This document shows positions 36,464 to 45,351 of a stretch of DNA of 64,000 nucleotides, one piece after another. The translations under genes were made by a program, and so were the position numbers. The number at the start of each line of letters is the position of its first letter. Positions within the stretch are counted from its first letter, which is position 1. Under the pieces are notes generated by a model. The model was given only the letters and a program-made list of their open reading frames with translations, was not told where the DNA came from and made no database searches. Source of the stretch: Leucobacter chironomi DSM 19883 (GTDB lineage: Bacteria > Actinomycetota > Actinomycetes > Actinomycetales > Microbacteriaceae); NCBI RefSeq assembly GCF_000421845.1, contig NZ_ATXU01000005.1:186001-250000 (forward strand), in the 5' to 3' direction.

Positions 36464-37840
36464 TCACTCCCCGCGCGAGACGCGGGTCATCTCCTCGCGG
36501 GACACGACCTTGATGCGGGTGCGCCCCGCCTGCTCGCCGAGACCGAGCTCGTGCTCGTCGAGCCGGTGCCAGCCCTCGATCGTGGTGTACGGCACCTCGC
36601 GCGCGTGCAGCAGCTCGGGAATCGCCCCGGCCTCGGGCGCTTCGGGCTGCCACCAGCTCGCACGGTCCTCGAGCAGGCACTCGAGCGTCTCCATCGCGTC
36701 GCTCTTGGTGTGGCCGATGAGGCCGACGGGGCCGCGCTTGATCCAGCCCGTCGCGTACACGCCCGGAATCTGCTCGCCTTCGAGATCACGCACGCGCCCC
36801 TGCGCGTTCGGGATCACGCCCTTCGCGTCGTCGAAGGGGATCTCATCGAGCGGGGAGCCGTAGTAGCCGACCGCGCGGTAGAGCGACTGCATGGGGACGA
36901 TCTCGAACTCGCCGGTGTCGACCACGCCGCCCTGACCGTCGGGCGCGGTGCGCTCGATCTTGAGCCCGGCCACGCGGCCGTCCTCGACGACCACCTCGAC
37001 GGGCTTCGACCAGAAGTGCAGGTGCAGGCGGCGCGACGACGGCTCGACCTCGCCGGCCTCGCGCTGCTGCTGCTCGGCCCGCCACTTGTCCATGATGCGG
37101 GTCATCACCACGACCTGCTTGTTCTTCGCGAGCGTCTCGTCGGCGTAGGCGTCGTCGCGGTCGAAGTCGCGCTCGTCCACGACCATGTCGACGTCGCGCA
37201 CCTCGCCGAGCTCGCGCAGCTCGAGCGGCGTGAACTTCACGTACTTCGGGCCGCGGCGGCCGAAGAGGTGCAGCTCCTCGATGGGGTTCTGCTTGAGACC
37301 CGCGTACACGTTGTCGGGGATCTCGGTGGGGAGCAGGTCGTCGGCGTGCTTGATGAGCATGCGGGAAATGTCGAGCGCCACGTTGCCGTTGCCGATGACG
37401 CCCACCTCGCGCGCCTCCAGCGGCCAGGTGCGGGGCACGTCGGGGTGCCCGTCGAACCAGCTCACGAAGTCGGCGGCGCCGTAGGAGCCCTCGGCGTCGA
37501 TGCCGGGGATGTTCAGCGAGACGTCGCGGATCGCGCCGGTCGCGAAGATCACCGCGTGGTAGTGCCGCTTGAGGTCGGCGAGGGTGATGTCCTGGCCGTA
37601 GCGCACGTTGCCGAAGTAGCGGATCGCGCCGCTGTCGAGCACCTCGCGCAGCGCCGTGATGATGCCCTTGATGCGGGGGTGGTCCGGCGAAACGCCGTAG
37701 CGCACGAGACCGTACGGGGCCGGCAGCTGCTCGAACAGGTCGATCTCGACCTCGAAGTCGCGCTCCGCCTTCAGCATCAGGTCCGCGGCGTAGATGCCCG
37801 CAGGTCCCGCTCCGACGATCGCCAGTCGCATCTTGCTCAT
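36464..37840 (-). CDS. fprA: Ferredoxin/adrenodoxin-type NADP+ reductase (FprA-like)
   Basis: A 458-residue flavoenzyme. FAD binds at AIVGAGPAGIYAADLM at the N-terminus and NADP at VGVIGNGNVALDISRML (residues ~150). Family segments are VRYGVSPDHPRIKGI and ATGWIKRGPVGLIGHTKSDA. It moves electrons between NADPH and ferredoxin for P450s, desaturases or similar enzymes. It lies 2 bp downstream of the polyprenyl synthase gene and may share its transcript. The ATG at 37840 begins the conserved N-terminus. Confidence 0.92.
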   Translation of the reverse strand: MSKMRLAIVGAGPAGIYAADLMLKAERDFEVEIDLFEQLPAPYGLVRYGVSPDHPRIKGIITALREVLDSGAIRYFGNVRYGQDITLADLKRHYHAVIFATGAIRDVSLNIPGIDAEGSYGAADFVSWFDGHPDVPRTWPLEAREVGVIGNGNVALDISRMLIKHADDLLPTEIPDNVYAGLKQNPIEELHLFGRRGPKYVKFTPLELRELGEVRDVDMVVDERDFDRDDAYADETLAKNKQVVVMTRIMDKWRAEQQQREAGEVEPSSRRLHLHFWSKPVEVVVEDGRVAGLKIERTAPDGQGGVVDTGEFEIVPMQSLYRAVGYYGSPLDEIPFDDAKGVIPNAQGRVRDLEGEQIPGVYATGWIKRGPVGLIGHTKSDAMETLECLLEDRASWWQPEAPEAGAIPELLHAREVPYTTIEGWHRLDEHELGLGEQAGRTRIKVVSREEMTRVSRGE

Positions 37841-37842
37841 TC

Positions 37843-38901
37843 TCAGCCTTCCCTGTTCACGATCGAATCCGCCATGCGCTCCAGCGCGCGCCGCACCGAA
37901 GTCTTCGGCAGCACCTCGAGCACCGCCTTCGCGTCCTCCGCCCAGCGGTGCGCCGTGGCCTCCGTCTCGCGGGTCACGTCGTGCGCGCGCAGCTCCTCGA
38001 CCTCGGGGTCGAGCACGCCCGGATCCGCTCCCTCGCGGATGGCCGCGACGCCCGCGTCGATGCGGCGCAGGAGTTCGGCGTCGGCGGCGTCGCCCGCCGC
38101 GGCCCGCTGCTGCAGCAGCAGCAGCGGCAGCGTCGCGACGCCCGCCCGCAGGTCGGTGCCGGCGCGCTTGCCCGTCTGCTCCTTCTTCGGCGACAGGTCG
38201 ATCACGTCGTCGATCAGCTGGAAGGCCACGCCGATGCGCTCGCCGTATTCCATGACCGGGTCGGCGTACTCGGCCGGAGCGCCGCCGAACATCACGCCCA
38301 TGCGAGCGGCGGTCGCGATCAGCGCGCCCGTCTTGTCGGCGAGCACCTGGATGTAGTGCGCGATCGGCTCGTCGCCCTCCTGCGGGCCGACGGTCTCGTG
38401 CAGCTGCCCCAGGCACAGGCGCTCGAAGGTGCGGGCCTGCAGCAGGATCGCCTCCTCGCCCATCCCCGAGACGAGCGTGGAGGCGCGCGCGAAGAGCAGA
38501 TCGCCGGCGAGGATCGCGACCGAGTTCGACCAGACCGTCTGCGCCGCGGGCACGCCCCGGCGCAGTTTCGCGTCGTCCATCACGTCGTCGTGGTAGAGCG
38601 AGGCGAGGTGGGTCATCTCGATCGCCTGAGCGGCGCGGCGCACCTGCTCGTTCGGGCCGTCGCCGAGCTCGCTGGTGAGCAGGGTCAGCATCGGGCGGAT
38701 GCGCTTGCCGCCGGCCTCCATGAGGTAGCGGGCGGGCGCGTCGGCCACCGGCGACGCGAAACGCAGGTGCTCGGTCAGCTCGGCCTCGATGAGTTCGAGC
38801 TGCTGCTGCAGCTCCTTCGCGTGGCGGCGATCCTGCACACCCCGGAAAAGACGCATGGGCAACGCCTGGGTCGCCGTGTCTTCGGCCATGGAACGGCTCA
38901 C
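37843..38901 (-). CDS. Polyprenyl (all-trans) diphosphate synthase
   Basis: A 352-residue isoprenyl synthase that probably builds the C40-C50 menaquinone side chain. The first Asp-rich motif is SLYHDDVMDDAKLRRG and the second is FQLIDDVIDLSPKKEQTGK. GGKRIRPMLTLL is the substrate-binding N-terminal segment. The GTG at 38901 overlaps the menG stop (GTGA) and has GGAG 8 nt upstream; an internal ATG at 38889 is an alternative. Chain length cannot be read from the sequence. Its position next to menG supports the menaquinone role. Confidence 0.9.
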   Translation of the reverse strand: MSRSMAEDTATQALPMRLFRGVQDRRHAKELQQQLELIEAELTEHLRFASPVADAPARYLMEAGGKRIRPMLTLLTSELGDGPNEQVRRAAQAIEMTHLASLYHDDVMDDAKLRRGVPAAQTVWSNSVAILAGDLLFARASTLVSGMGEEAILLQARTFERLCLGQLHETVGPQEGDEPIAHYIQVLADKTGALIATAARMGVMFGGAPAEYADPVMEYGERIGVAFQLIDDVIDLSPKKEQTGKRAGTDLRAGVATLPLLLLQQRAAAGDAADAELLRRIDAGVAAIREGADPGVLDPEVEELRAHDVTRETEATAHRWAEDAKAVLEVLPKTSVRRALERMADSIVNREG

Positions 38902-39659
38902 TGGCTGGCTCCGCCCTTCGAGGTGTCGGTCGTCGAGTGATCGGTCGCGCGCTTCGACACGAAGCCGCGGTGCAGTGCCACGATGCCAAAGGTGAGGTTG
39001 CGGAAGGCGACGCGGTCGAGACCCGCCCCGCGCATCCACCGGCACAGCTCGGCCTGATCCGGCCACGCCTCGATCGAGTCGTTGAGGTAGCGGTACGCCT
39101 CGGCGGCCTCGCGGTTGATGAGCCCCGCGACGCGCGGCAGCACGTGGCGGCCGTACAGCTGGTAGGGGCGGCGGATCAGCGCCGACGGCGGCTCCGAGAA
39201 CTCGGCGATGACCACCCGGCCGCCCGGTTTCACCACGCGCCGCATCTCGGCGAGGGCCTTGCGCGGATCGCTCACGTTGCGCAGGCCGTACGAGATGGTG
39301 GCCGCGTCGAAGGTGTCGTCGTCGAAGGGCAGCTGCGTGGCGTCGGCCCAGACGAAGTCGATGAGATCGTTGCCCGCGTGGCGCTTGCGCCCCTCGGCGA
39401 GCATGCCCTCCGAGAAGTCGGCGGCCGTGACGTGCGCGCCGTGCGCGGCGAGCGCCGCCGAGGAAGTGCCGGTGCCCGCGGCGAGGTCGAGGATTCGCAT
39501 GCCCTTGCGGGGCGCGACCGCGCGCGTGGTGGCGATGCGCCAGAGCCGGTCGTTGCCGACCGTGAGCACGTCGTTGATCAGGTCGTAGCGAGGGGACACC
39601 TCGTCGAACATGGCTGAAACATCGGCCGCATGCTTGGTCTCGGTGTCGGGTCGGGTCAC
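38898..39659 (-). CDS. menG: Demethylmenaquinone methyltransferase
   Basis: A 253-residue UbiE/MenG-type SAM methyltransferase for the last step of menaquinone synthesis. SAM motif I is ILDLAAGTGTSSAALA, and VWADATQLPFDDDTFDAATI then SYGLRNVSDPRKAL follows. KPGGRVVIAEFSEPP is also conserved. The GTG at 39659 follows TAGCAT with a 6-nt gap (leaderless pattern). It is divergent from menF, 84 bp away, and overlaps the next gene. Confidence 0.94.
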   Translation of the reverse strand: MTRPDTETKHAADVSAMFDEVSPRYDLINDVLTVGNDRLWRIATTRAVAPRKGMRILDLAAGTGTSSAALAAHGAHVTAADFSEGMLAEGRKRHAGNDLIDFVWADATQLPFDDDTFDAATISYGLRNVSDPRKALAEMRRVVKPGGRVVIAEFSEPPSALIRRPYQLYGRHVLPRVAGLINREAAEAYRYLNDSIEAWPDQAELCRWMRGAGLDRVAFRNLTFGIVALHRGFVSKRATDHSTTDTSKGGASQ

Positions 39660-39743
39660 CCCTCCATGCTAGCCGTTCATTCCTCGGAGCCTCCCGGGCT
39701 CGCGAACCGGCACCGCCGAGGCCGAGCCGGTAGATTGGTGAGG

Positions 39744-41063
39744 GTGACGAGCGAACCTGAGGTGCCCCGGCTGCGCGCGGTGACGCGAAGCCTCCAGCGG
39801 CTCCCGGACCTGCTCTCGCTGCCCGACCCGCAACGACCCATGCTCTGGCACCGCGACGACCGCGGCAGCGTCGGACTGGGCGAGACGCTGCGCCTCGGCT
39901 TCCGCGGCCCCGGCCGCTTCCGCGACGCCGCGGAGCAGTGGCGCCGCATCGCCGCAGCCGCCGAGATCGACGACCCGGTGCGCCTGCCCGGCACCGGCCT
40001 CGTGGCCCTCGGCACTTTCGCCTTCGATGACCGCAGCGCAGCCGAGAGCGTGCTCATCGTGCCGCGCTTCGTCATCGCCCGGCACCGCGACGCCGCCTGG
40101 ATCACCGAGATCTCGCTCGCCGGCGAGGCCTCGGCACCGGCGGCGTCGACGGTCGCGCCCGAGGTTCCCGCGGCCGCAGCGCCCGGTCCGTGGCCGGGCA
40201 CGGCCTTCGAGCCGCGCGCGCTTCCGTCGCGCGCCGATCGCGACGCCGGCCGCGACTCCGTCGACGCCTACATCGCGGGCGTGCGCGAAGCCGTCGACCG
40301 CATCACGAGCGGCGAGGTCGAGAAGATCGTGCTCGCCCGCCAGATCGAGGGACGGGTCGAGCCGGGCTCCGATCTTCGCGTGCCGCTGCGCCGACTCGCC
40401 GAGCACTACCTCGACTGCTGGACCTTCGCGGTCGACGGTCTCGTGGGCGCGAGCCCCGAGACGCTGATCCGCTCGACGGGCGGCGCGGTATCGGCACGCG
40501 TGCTCGCGGGGACCCGTGCGCGACACCACGACGACCCGCAGCGCGACGCCCGCGCCCGCGCGCAGCTGCTCACGAGTGCGAAGGAGCAGCACGAGCACGC
40601 CTTCGCGGTGCAGAGCGTGGTCACGGCGCTCTCGCCACACGTGCGCGAGCTGCGCACGAGCGAGGAGGCCTTCCCTCTGCGGCTGCCGAACGTCTGGCAC
40701 CTCGCCACCGACCTCGGGGCGACGCTCGACGAGCGCAGCTCGGCGATCGAGCTGGTCGGCGCCCTGCATCCCACGGCCGCGGTCGCGGGCACCCCGACCG
40801 CCGAGGCCGTCGAGGCGATCGCCGAACTCGAACCCTTCGACCGGGGCCGCTACTCGGGGGCCGTCGGCTGGATCGACGCTGCCGGCGACGGCGAATGGGT
40901 GATCGCGCTGCGCTGCGCCCAGCTCTCCGAACCGGCCGAGGACGGGTCGCTGGCGGTCGTGGCGAGCGCCGGCGGCGGCATCCTCGCCGGTTCCGATCCG
41001 CAGCACGAGCTCACCGAGACCGTGGCGAAGCTGAGCCCCATCACCGAGGCCTTCGCGGCGTAG
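39744..41063 (+). CDS. menF: Isochorismate synthase
   Basis: A 439-residue chorismate-binding enzyme, first committed step of menaquinone synthesis. The catalytic domain has GEVEKIVLARQI, VGASPETLIRS, LAGTRARHHDDPQRD, the glutamate-containing SAKEQHEHAFAVQSVV, HPTAAVAGTP, and PFDRGRYSGAVGWID. The GTG at 39744 follows a TAGATT box by 7 nt (leaderless). An upstream ATG at 39630 would extend it through the menG promoter and is rejected. A salicylate or siderophore role is less likely given the surrounding men genes. Confidence 0.92.
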   Translation: MTSEPEVPRLRAVTRSLQRLPDLLSLPDPQRPMLWHRDDRGSVGLGETLRLGFRGPGRFRDAAEQWRRIAAAAEIDDPVRLPGTGLVALGTFAFDDRSAAESVLIVPRFVIARHRDAAWITEISLAGEASAPAASTVAPEVPAAAAPGPWPGTAFEPRALPSRADRDAGRDSVDAYIAGVREAVDRITSGEVEKIVLARQIEGRVEPGSDLRVPLRRLAEHYLDCWTFAVDGLVGASPETLIRSTGGAVSARVLAGTRARHHDDPQRDARARAQLLTSAKEQHEHAFAVQSVVTALSPHVRELRTSEEAFPLRLPNVWHLATDLGATLDERSSAIELVGALHPTAAVAGTPTAEAVEAIAELEPFDRGRYSGAVGWIDAAGDGEWVIALRCAQLSEPAEDGSLAVVASAGGGILAGSDPQHELTETVAKLSPITEAFAA

Positions 41064-41093
41064 CGACGCCGCCGGCCGTGCACCGGTGCGACG

Positions 41094-41966
41094 TCAGCCG
41101 GGCCAGTGCATGTCGGCGGTGCCTGCGAGGCGGGCCCGCTCGGATGCGACGTCGAAGTCGGCCTGCGGCCAGCGCGGATCGATCCGCTGCAGCTCCGAGA
41201 TAACGATGCGCTGCACGGCCGCCCGCGCGTACCACTTCGCATTCGCCGGCACCACGTACCAGGGCGCCCGCTCGGTCGCGGTGCGCTCGATCGCGATGCT
41301 GAAGGCGTCCATGTACTCCGGCCACCGCTCGCGCTCGTCGATGTCGCCGGCGTTGTACTTCCAGTGCTTCTCGGGGTCGTCCAGGCGGGCGAGCAGGCGC
41401 TCGGCCTGCTCTTCGGGCGAGATGTGCAGCATGATCTTCACGATCCGCACGCCGTCGGCGACGAGCCCGCGCTCGAAATCGACGATCGCCCCGTAGCGGC
41501 GCTCGATCTCCTCCGGCGGCGCGAAGCCGCGCACGCGCTGGATCAGCACGTCCTCGTAGTGCGAACGGTCGAACACGCCGATCATGCCGGGCGCCGGCAC
41601 CCGCGGCGCGATCCGCCACAGGAAGTCATGAGCGCGCTCCTCCTCCGTGGGCGTTTTGAACGCCGAGAGTGCGAGACCGTACGGCTCGACTTGACTGAAC
41701 ACGTGATTCACGATGCCGCCCTTGCCCGCGGCATCCATCGCCTGCAGCACCACGAGCAGCCGGTCGCGCGCACCGAGCCGGCTCTGCGCGAACAGCTTCT
41801 CCTGCAGCCCGCGCAGTTCCTGCGCCGAACGGCCCAGCTCGTCGACGCCGTCGCGCTTGCGGGCCTCGGTGCCGGGCGTCGAGTCGGGATCCACCCCGCG
41901 CAGATCGAAGTCGGCGCCCACCCGCAGCAACCGCGTCACATCATCGGTCCAGAACTCGCCGGTCAT
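41094..41966 (-). CDS. PPK2-family polyphosphate kinase
   Basis: A 290-residue polyphosphate:nucleotide phosphotransferase. The P-loop is LLVVLQAMDAAGKGGIVNHV, the lid and PPK2 motif is GVFDRSHYEDVLIQRVRGF, and KHWKYNAGDIDERERWPEY follows. It transfers phosphate between polyphosphate and nucleoside mono- or diphosphates, supporting nucleotide supply or polyP turnover. Class I features fit ADP/GDP use; AMP activity is not excluded. GGAGGG lies 8 nt before the ATG at 41966. It lies 210 bp after menD, with a palindromic repeat between. Confidence 0.92.
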   Translation of the reverse strand: MTGEFWTDDVTRLLRVGADFDLRGVDPDSTPGTEARKRDGVDELGRSAQELRGLQEKLFAQSRLGARDRLLVVLQAMDAAGKGGIVNHVFSQVEPYGLALSAFKTPTEEERAHDFLWRIAPRVPAPGMIGVFDRSHYEDVLIQRVRGFAPPEEIERRYGAIVDFERGLVADGVRIVKIMLHISPEEQAERLLARLDDPEKHWKYNAGDIDERERWPEYMDAFSIAIERTATERAPWYVVPANAKWYARAAVQRIVISELQRIDPRWPQADFDVASERARLAGTADMHWPG

Positions 41967-42052
41967 GCCGTATCCCTCCGTCGGTGTGCTCCCCACTGTA
42001 TGCCCGCCTCGCAGATCCGCACCGCCGCCGATCCGCCGCCGCCTCTTCATTT

Positions 42053-42105
42053 CGGGGTCACTATTGGTCGCGTGTCGCGGCGGCACGCGACCAATAGTGA
42101 CCCCG
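42053..42105. repeat. Long perfect palindrome, element A of a repeat family
   Basis: A perfect 22-bp inverted repeat (42053-42074 with 42084-42105) encloses a 9-nt loop; one more pair extends it outward. The outer arms read CGGGGTCACTATTGGTCGCG. The ends match element B at 45.17 kb. It is between menD and ppk2 and does not look coding. It could act as a terminator, but the conserved copy elsewhere suggests a dispersed palindromic element. Confidence 0.8.
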
Positions 42106-42176
42106 ATTTCAGAACCCGGCTCGCCAAGCCGCTGACGGCGGGTCTCGGCCGCGCAGGCATGACACAGGCCGCAGAG

Positions 42177-44006
42177 CTACGGAGCGAGCGGGATCTCGAC
42201 GAGGCTCGGTCCGGTCACCGGCTCCGTGAGCAGTTTCTCGATCTCGCCCCGGGTCGCGACGCGCCGGTACTCCCAGCCGTAGGCGCGGGCGAGCGATGCG
42301 AGATCGGCCTGCTGCGGCGTGCGCATCACCCGGCTGAAGAGCTCGGGATCGGCGGATCCGGCGACCTCCAGCCCGTCGAAGATCGTGCCGCCGCCGTCGT
42401 TGCCGACGAAGAGCTGGATGCGCGGGGCGGGCTCGCCCTCGGACAGCAGCAGGGAACCCGCGTCGTGCAGCAGCGCGAGGTCGCCGATGATGACGCGCGT
42501 GGTGCCCGCCGCCTTCGCCGGGTCGGCGTCGCCCTGGCTCGCGGCGGCGATGCCGAGCGCGGTGGCGACCGTGCCGTCGATACCGGCGAGGCCGCGGTTC
42601 GCGTGCACGTCGACCCGGCGGGCCGGGGCGAGACCGTCGAGCACGCGCACGAGGCGCGAGGCGGCCAGCACCAGCCGGTCGTGCGGCCAGGTGGCCCGCC
42701 AGACGCTCTCGACGAGCAGCGCGCGAGAGATCGGTTCCCGCATCACGGCCACCTCGGTGCGGGCGTACGCGTTGCGCTCCTTGTAGCCGGTGGCGAGGGC
42801 CGCTTCGAGGTCGGGTTCGTGCACGGTGGTACGTTCGCGCAGCAGCTCCCGGTCGGCGGTGACCCAGGCGCCGAGCCAGCGGCGCAGCGCGCGCGGGTCG
42901 TGGTCATCGGCGACCCGGGCCGATCGCACCACGCGGGCTCCGCGCGACGGGTCGTAGTGCTCGGCTCGGGGGTGCGGATCGACCACGACCACCTCGACAT
43001 CGTCGCGGCGCAGCAGGGCCGGCACGGCGCGGGTGAGCGTGGGGTGGCCGAACACGATCGCCTGCTCCACGAGTTCACCGAGGGGCGGGCCCTCGGCGCG
43101 CGGCGCGGCGAGCAGAGCGGCGTAGCCCGCGATCGCCTCGCGGCCGAAGCGGGCGCCGCTCACCACCTCGGCGAGCAGCGGCAGCCCCGCGGCGTGGGCG
43201 AACGCCTCGGCTTCCAGGCCCGCGCCCTCTCCCGCGATCACCACGGCGAGGGTGTCGCCGCGGTGCAGGTAGGGGTCGGGATCGGCGACGCGATCCACCG
43301 CCCGCTCCGGTTCCGCCCGCAGCGCTGCGCTCTCCTCGGCGGCGGCCTCGAAACCGCGCCCGATCATCTCGTCGAAGCCGTGCGTTCCCGAGAGCGGTTC
43401 GCGGAACGCGATGTTGAGCTGGACGGGGCCGGCCGGGGCGGCGCCCGGCGCCCCGAGCGAAGCGTGCAGCACGGCCCTGGCGAGGGATCCCGGATCGCGG
43501 TCCGGATCCCGCGCAAGATCGCCGTCCTCGCCGAACCGGGGCGCGGGCACGTCGAGCGACAGCCGGGCGACCGAGCCGAAGAGCGCCGCCTGGCGCGTGG
43601 TCTGATTGCTGCGGATGCCGCGCAGCTCATCGGGGCGATCCGCGGTGATGAGCAGCAGCGGCACCCGAGCCTCATGGGCTTCGAGCACGGCCGGCGCCAG
43701 ATTGGCCACCGCAGTGCCGCTGGTCACGATCACCGGCGCGGGCAGCCCTGTTTCACGTGCAACGCCGAGCGCGAAGAACGCCGCCGAGCGCTCGTCGAGG
43801 CGCACGTGCAGCCTGATCGCGTCGGCCTGCTCAGCGGCGGCCGCCGCGAGGGCGAGGGCTTGCGAGCGCGATCCGGGGCAGACCACCACGTCTCGCACGC
43901 CGCGCCGGATCAGCTCGCCGAGCAGTTCGACCGCGAAGACCGAGGCGGCGGCGAGCCCCGCAGCGGGGCGGCCGGTCCGGTCCGAGCCGTGCGGCCCGCC
44001 GCTCAC
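42177..44006 (-). CDS. menD: 2-succinyl-5-enolpyruvyl-6-hydroxy-3-cyclohexene-1-carboxylate synthase
   Basis: A 609-residue ThDP enzyme that adds the succinyl-semialdehyde unit to isochorismate. The N-terminal Pyr domain has VVVCPGSRSQALALA and RLHVRLDERSAAFFALG, and PVIVTSGTAVANLAPAVLEA. The C-terminal PP domain has LFVGNDGGGTIFDGLEV, a variant of the ThDP/Mg motif. The GTG start overlaps the upstream PLDc_N gene (GTGA). Length fits the family. Confidence 0.94.
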   Translation of the reverse strand: MSGGPHGSDRTGRPAAGLAAASVFAVELLGELIRRGVRDVVVCPGSRSQALALAAAAAEQADAIRLHVRLDERSAAFFALGVARETGLPAPVIVTSGTAVANLAPAVLEAHEARVPLLLITADRPDELRGIRSNQTTRQAALFGSVARLSLDVPAPRFGEDGDLARDPDRDPGSLARAVLHASLGAPGAAPAGPVQLNIAFREPLSGTHGFDEMIGRGFEAAAEESAALRAEPERAVDRVADPDPYLHRGDTLAVVIAGEGAGLEAEAFAHAAGLPLLAEVVSGARFGREAIAGYAALLAAPRAEGPPLGELVEQAIVFGHPTLTRAVPALLRRDDVEVVVVDPHPRAEHYDPSRGARVVRSARVADDHDPRALRRWLGAWVTADRELLRERTTVHEPDLEAALATGYKERNAYARTEVAVMREPISRALLVESVWRATWPHDRLVLAASRLVRVLDGLAPARRVDVHANRGLAGIDGTVATALGIAAASQGDADPAKAAGTTRVIIGDLALLHDAGSLLLSEGEPAPRIQLFVGNDGGGTIFDGLEVAGSADPELFSRVMRTPQQADLASLARAYGWEYRRVATRGEIEKLLTEPVTGPSLVEIPLAP

Positions 44007-44410
44007 TTCTGCGCCGCGTCGTCGTCGGGGCCGGGCTGCTCCTCACCCCGGGACTCGCCGTCGGCGGCGGGCCGCTCCGGACCCTCCTCGCCGGGGAACT
44101 TCTCGTCGTCGAGCTCGCGCAGGCGCTGCTCGAGATCGCGCATGTGCGAGTCGAGATCGGCGGAGGACATGCGCGTGCCCGTGAAGCGCGGATCGTCATC
44201 GGGCGGCGTGGGCCGCTTGGCGGGAGGCGCGCCCTTGCCGATCATGAACCAGAGCACCCCGCCGATCACCGGCAGCACCACCACGAGCACCACCCACACC
44301 GGCTTCGAGACGCCCCGCGCACGCGACCCGTCAGTCATCGCCGCATCGACAAGCGCGTACAGCGTGAACGCCACGGCGATGACGATTCCGATAATCACGA
44401 ATCGCACCAT
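44003..44410 (-). CDS. PLDc_N domain small membrane protein
   Basis: A 135-residue protein with two helices (residues ~4-26 and ~40-60) separated by a loop, matching the PLDc_N (phospholipase D nuclease N-terminal) transmembrane domain: VWVVLVVVLPVIGGVLWFM. A charged, acidic tail follows. There is no PLD catalytic domain; such stand-alone proteins are common in actinobacteria and their role is unknown. The ATG at 44410 follows TAGCAT by 6 nt (leaderless). It overlaps menD, so it may be co-translated with it. Confidence 0.85.
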   Translation of the reverse strand: MVRFVIIGIVIAVAFTLYALVDAAMTDGSRARGVSKPVWVVLVVVLPVIGGVLWFMIGKGAPPAKRPTPPDDDPRFTGTRMSSADLDSHMRDLEQRLRELDDEKFPGEEGPERPAADGESRGEEQPGPDDDAAQK

Positions 44411-44595
44411 ACACCCATGCTACCGACCTCAACTGTGCCAATCTCGACCGTGTCGAACCCGTCAGCCGCAGCCGCAGACGATGGCGGATCGCGGGCCGCC
44501 GCCGGGGCTCCGGTTCATGGCCCGTCGGGGGCGCCCGCCCCCGGAGCCGCCCGCGGTTCGGCGTCGGCTCAGCCTGCCTCGCTACACTCGTGCCC

Positions 44596-45078
44596 GTGAA
44601 GAACCCCCGCTCCGCCTGGATCACGTACACCGCACTGCGCCTGCTCTTCTTCGCAGTGCCGTTCGCCCTTCTCTACGTGCTGGGGCTCTCGCTGCAGTTC
44701 TCGATGATGGTGTCCGCGCTCATCGCGGCGGTGCTGGCGGCGCTCATCAGCGTGTCCCTCTCGGTGCTGCTGCTCTCGAAGTCGCGCGAGGTCGCCTCGG
44801 AGAGCATCTACGACTGGCGCAACCGCGAGCGCACGGCGGACGACATCATCGAAGACGACGCGATGGACGCCGCGGAGGCCGCGGGCGGCGACGCCGAGCC
44901 GGCGCTCGCCGACGGCGCTGACCGCGCCGACACCCCGGCGGACGAGCCCAAGCGGGCTGCGGTCGAGCCGGAGCGCGGCGCGGACGAGCCGGAGCGCGGC
45001 GCGGACGAGCCGGAGCGGGCTGCGGTCGAGCCGGTCGCGGGCGGCGACGCGGATCCCGCGCGCTCCGACCGTCCCTGA
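44596..45078 (+). CDS. DUF4229 domain membrane protein
   Basis: A 160-residue actinobacterial protein with two helices (ITYTALRLLFFAVPFALLYV and a second at ~42-60), then an acidic disordered tail. The tail has a heptad repeat (PERGADE twice, then a variant) encoded by an imperfect 21-bp tandem repeat around 44960-45030. No function is known. TACACT (44583-44588) lies 7 nt before the GTG at 44596; a GTG six bases upstream gives a similar protein. Confidence 0.85.
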   Translation: MKNPRSAWITYTALRLLFFAVPFALLYVLGLSLQFSMMVSALIAAVLAALISVSLSVLLLSKSREVASESIYDWRNRERTADDIIEDDAMDAAEAAGGDAEPALADGADRADTPADEPKRAAVEPERGADEPERGADEPERAAVEPVAGGDADPARSDRP

Positions 45079-45171
45079 CCTCGCGACGGCCGGGGCCGCC
45101 GCGCACGACGTCGACTGAGGCCCCGACGCTTGCTGCGGTTCAGCCCCCTCTCCGACCACCTGCTTCTCACG

Positions 45172-45228
45172 ATCGGGGTCACTTTTTGCCGTGTCGCAGG
45201 GCGACACGCGGCCAAAAGTGACCCCGAT
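45172..45228. repeat. Long imperfect palindrome, element B of a repeat family
   Basis: The arms 45172-45197 and 45201-45228 pair with a few mismatches around a 3-nt loop. Both ends carry ATCGGGGTCACT and its complement, as in element A, and the centre contains GTGTCGC/GCGACACGCG. It lies between the DUF4229 and polA-like genes. It may be a repetitive extragenic palindrome. Confidence 0.8.
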
Positions 45229-45241
45229 TTTCAGGACCGAC

Positions 45242-45313
45242 CGCGGGCCGCGGGCCGCAGGCCGCGGGCCGCAGGCGCAAGCGCAGGCCGCAGGCCGCAG
45301 GCCGCGGGCCGCG
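45242..45313. repeat. GC-rich heptamer tandem repeat
   Basis: CGCRGGC/CAGGCCG heptamers are repeated about nine times with one degenerate unit near 45275. The array ends 27 bp before the -10 box of the polA-like gene. Copy number may vary between strains. Confidence 0.8.
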
Positions 45314-45351
45314 GCATCTGCGGTGTCAGTGGTGCGCAGTAGCGTGGAGGC

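Noticed and set aside
41106-44921. 1271-codon plus-strand frame across ppk2, menD and PLDc_N
   Set aside because: It is antisense to well-supported genes and has Arg/His/Gly-rich composition with no family motifs.
45242-45313. Heptamer array as a CRISPR or origin-type repeat
   Set aside because: Units are adjacent, GC-only and have no DnaA-box sequence; it is a simple-sequence expansion.
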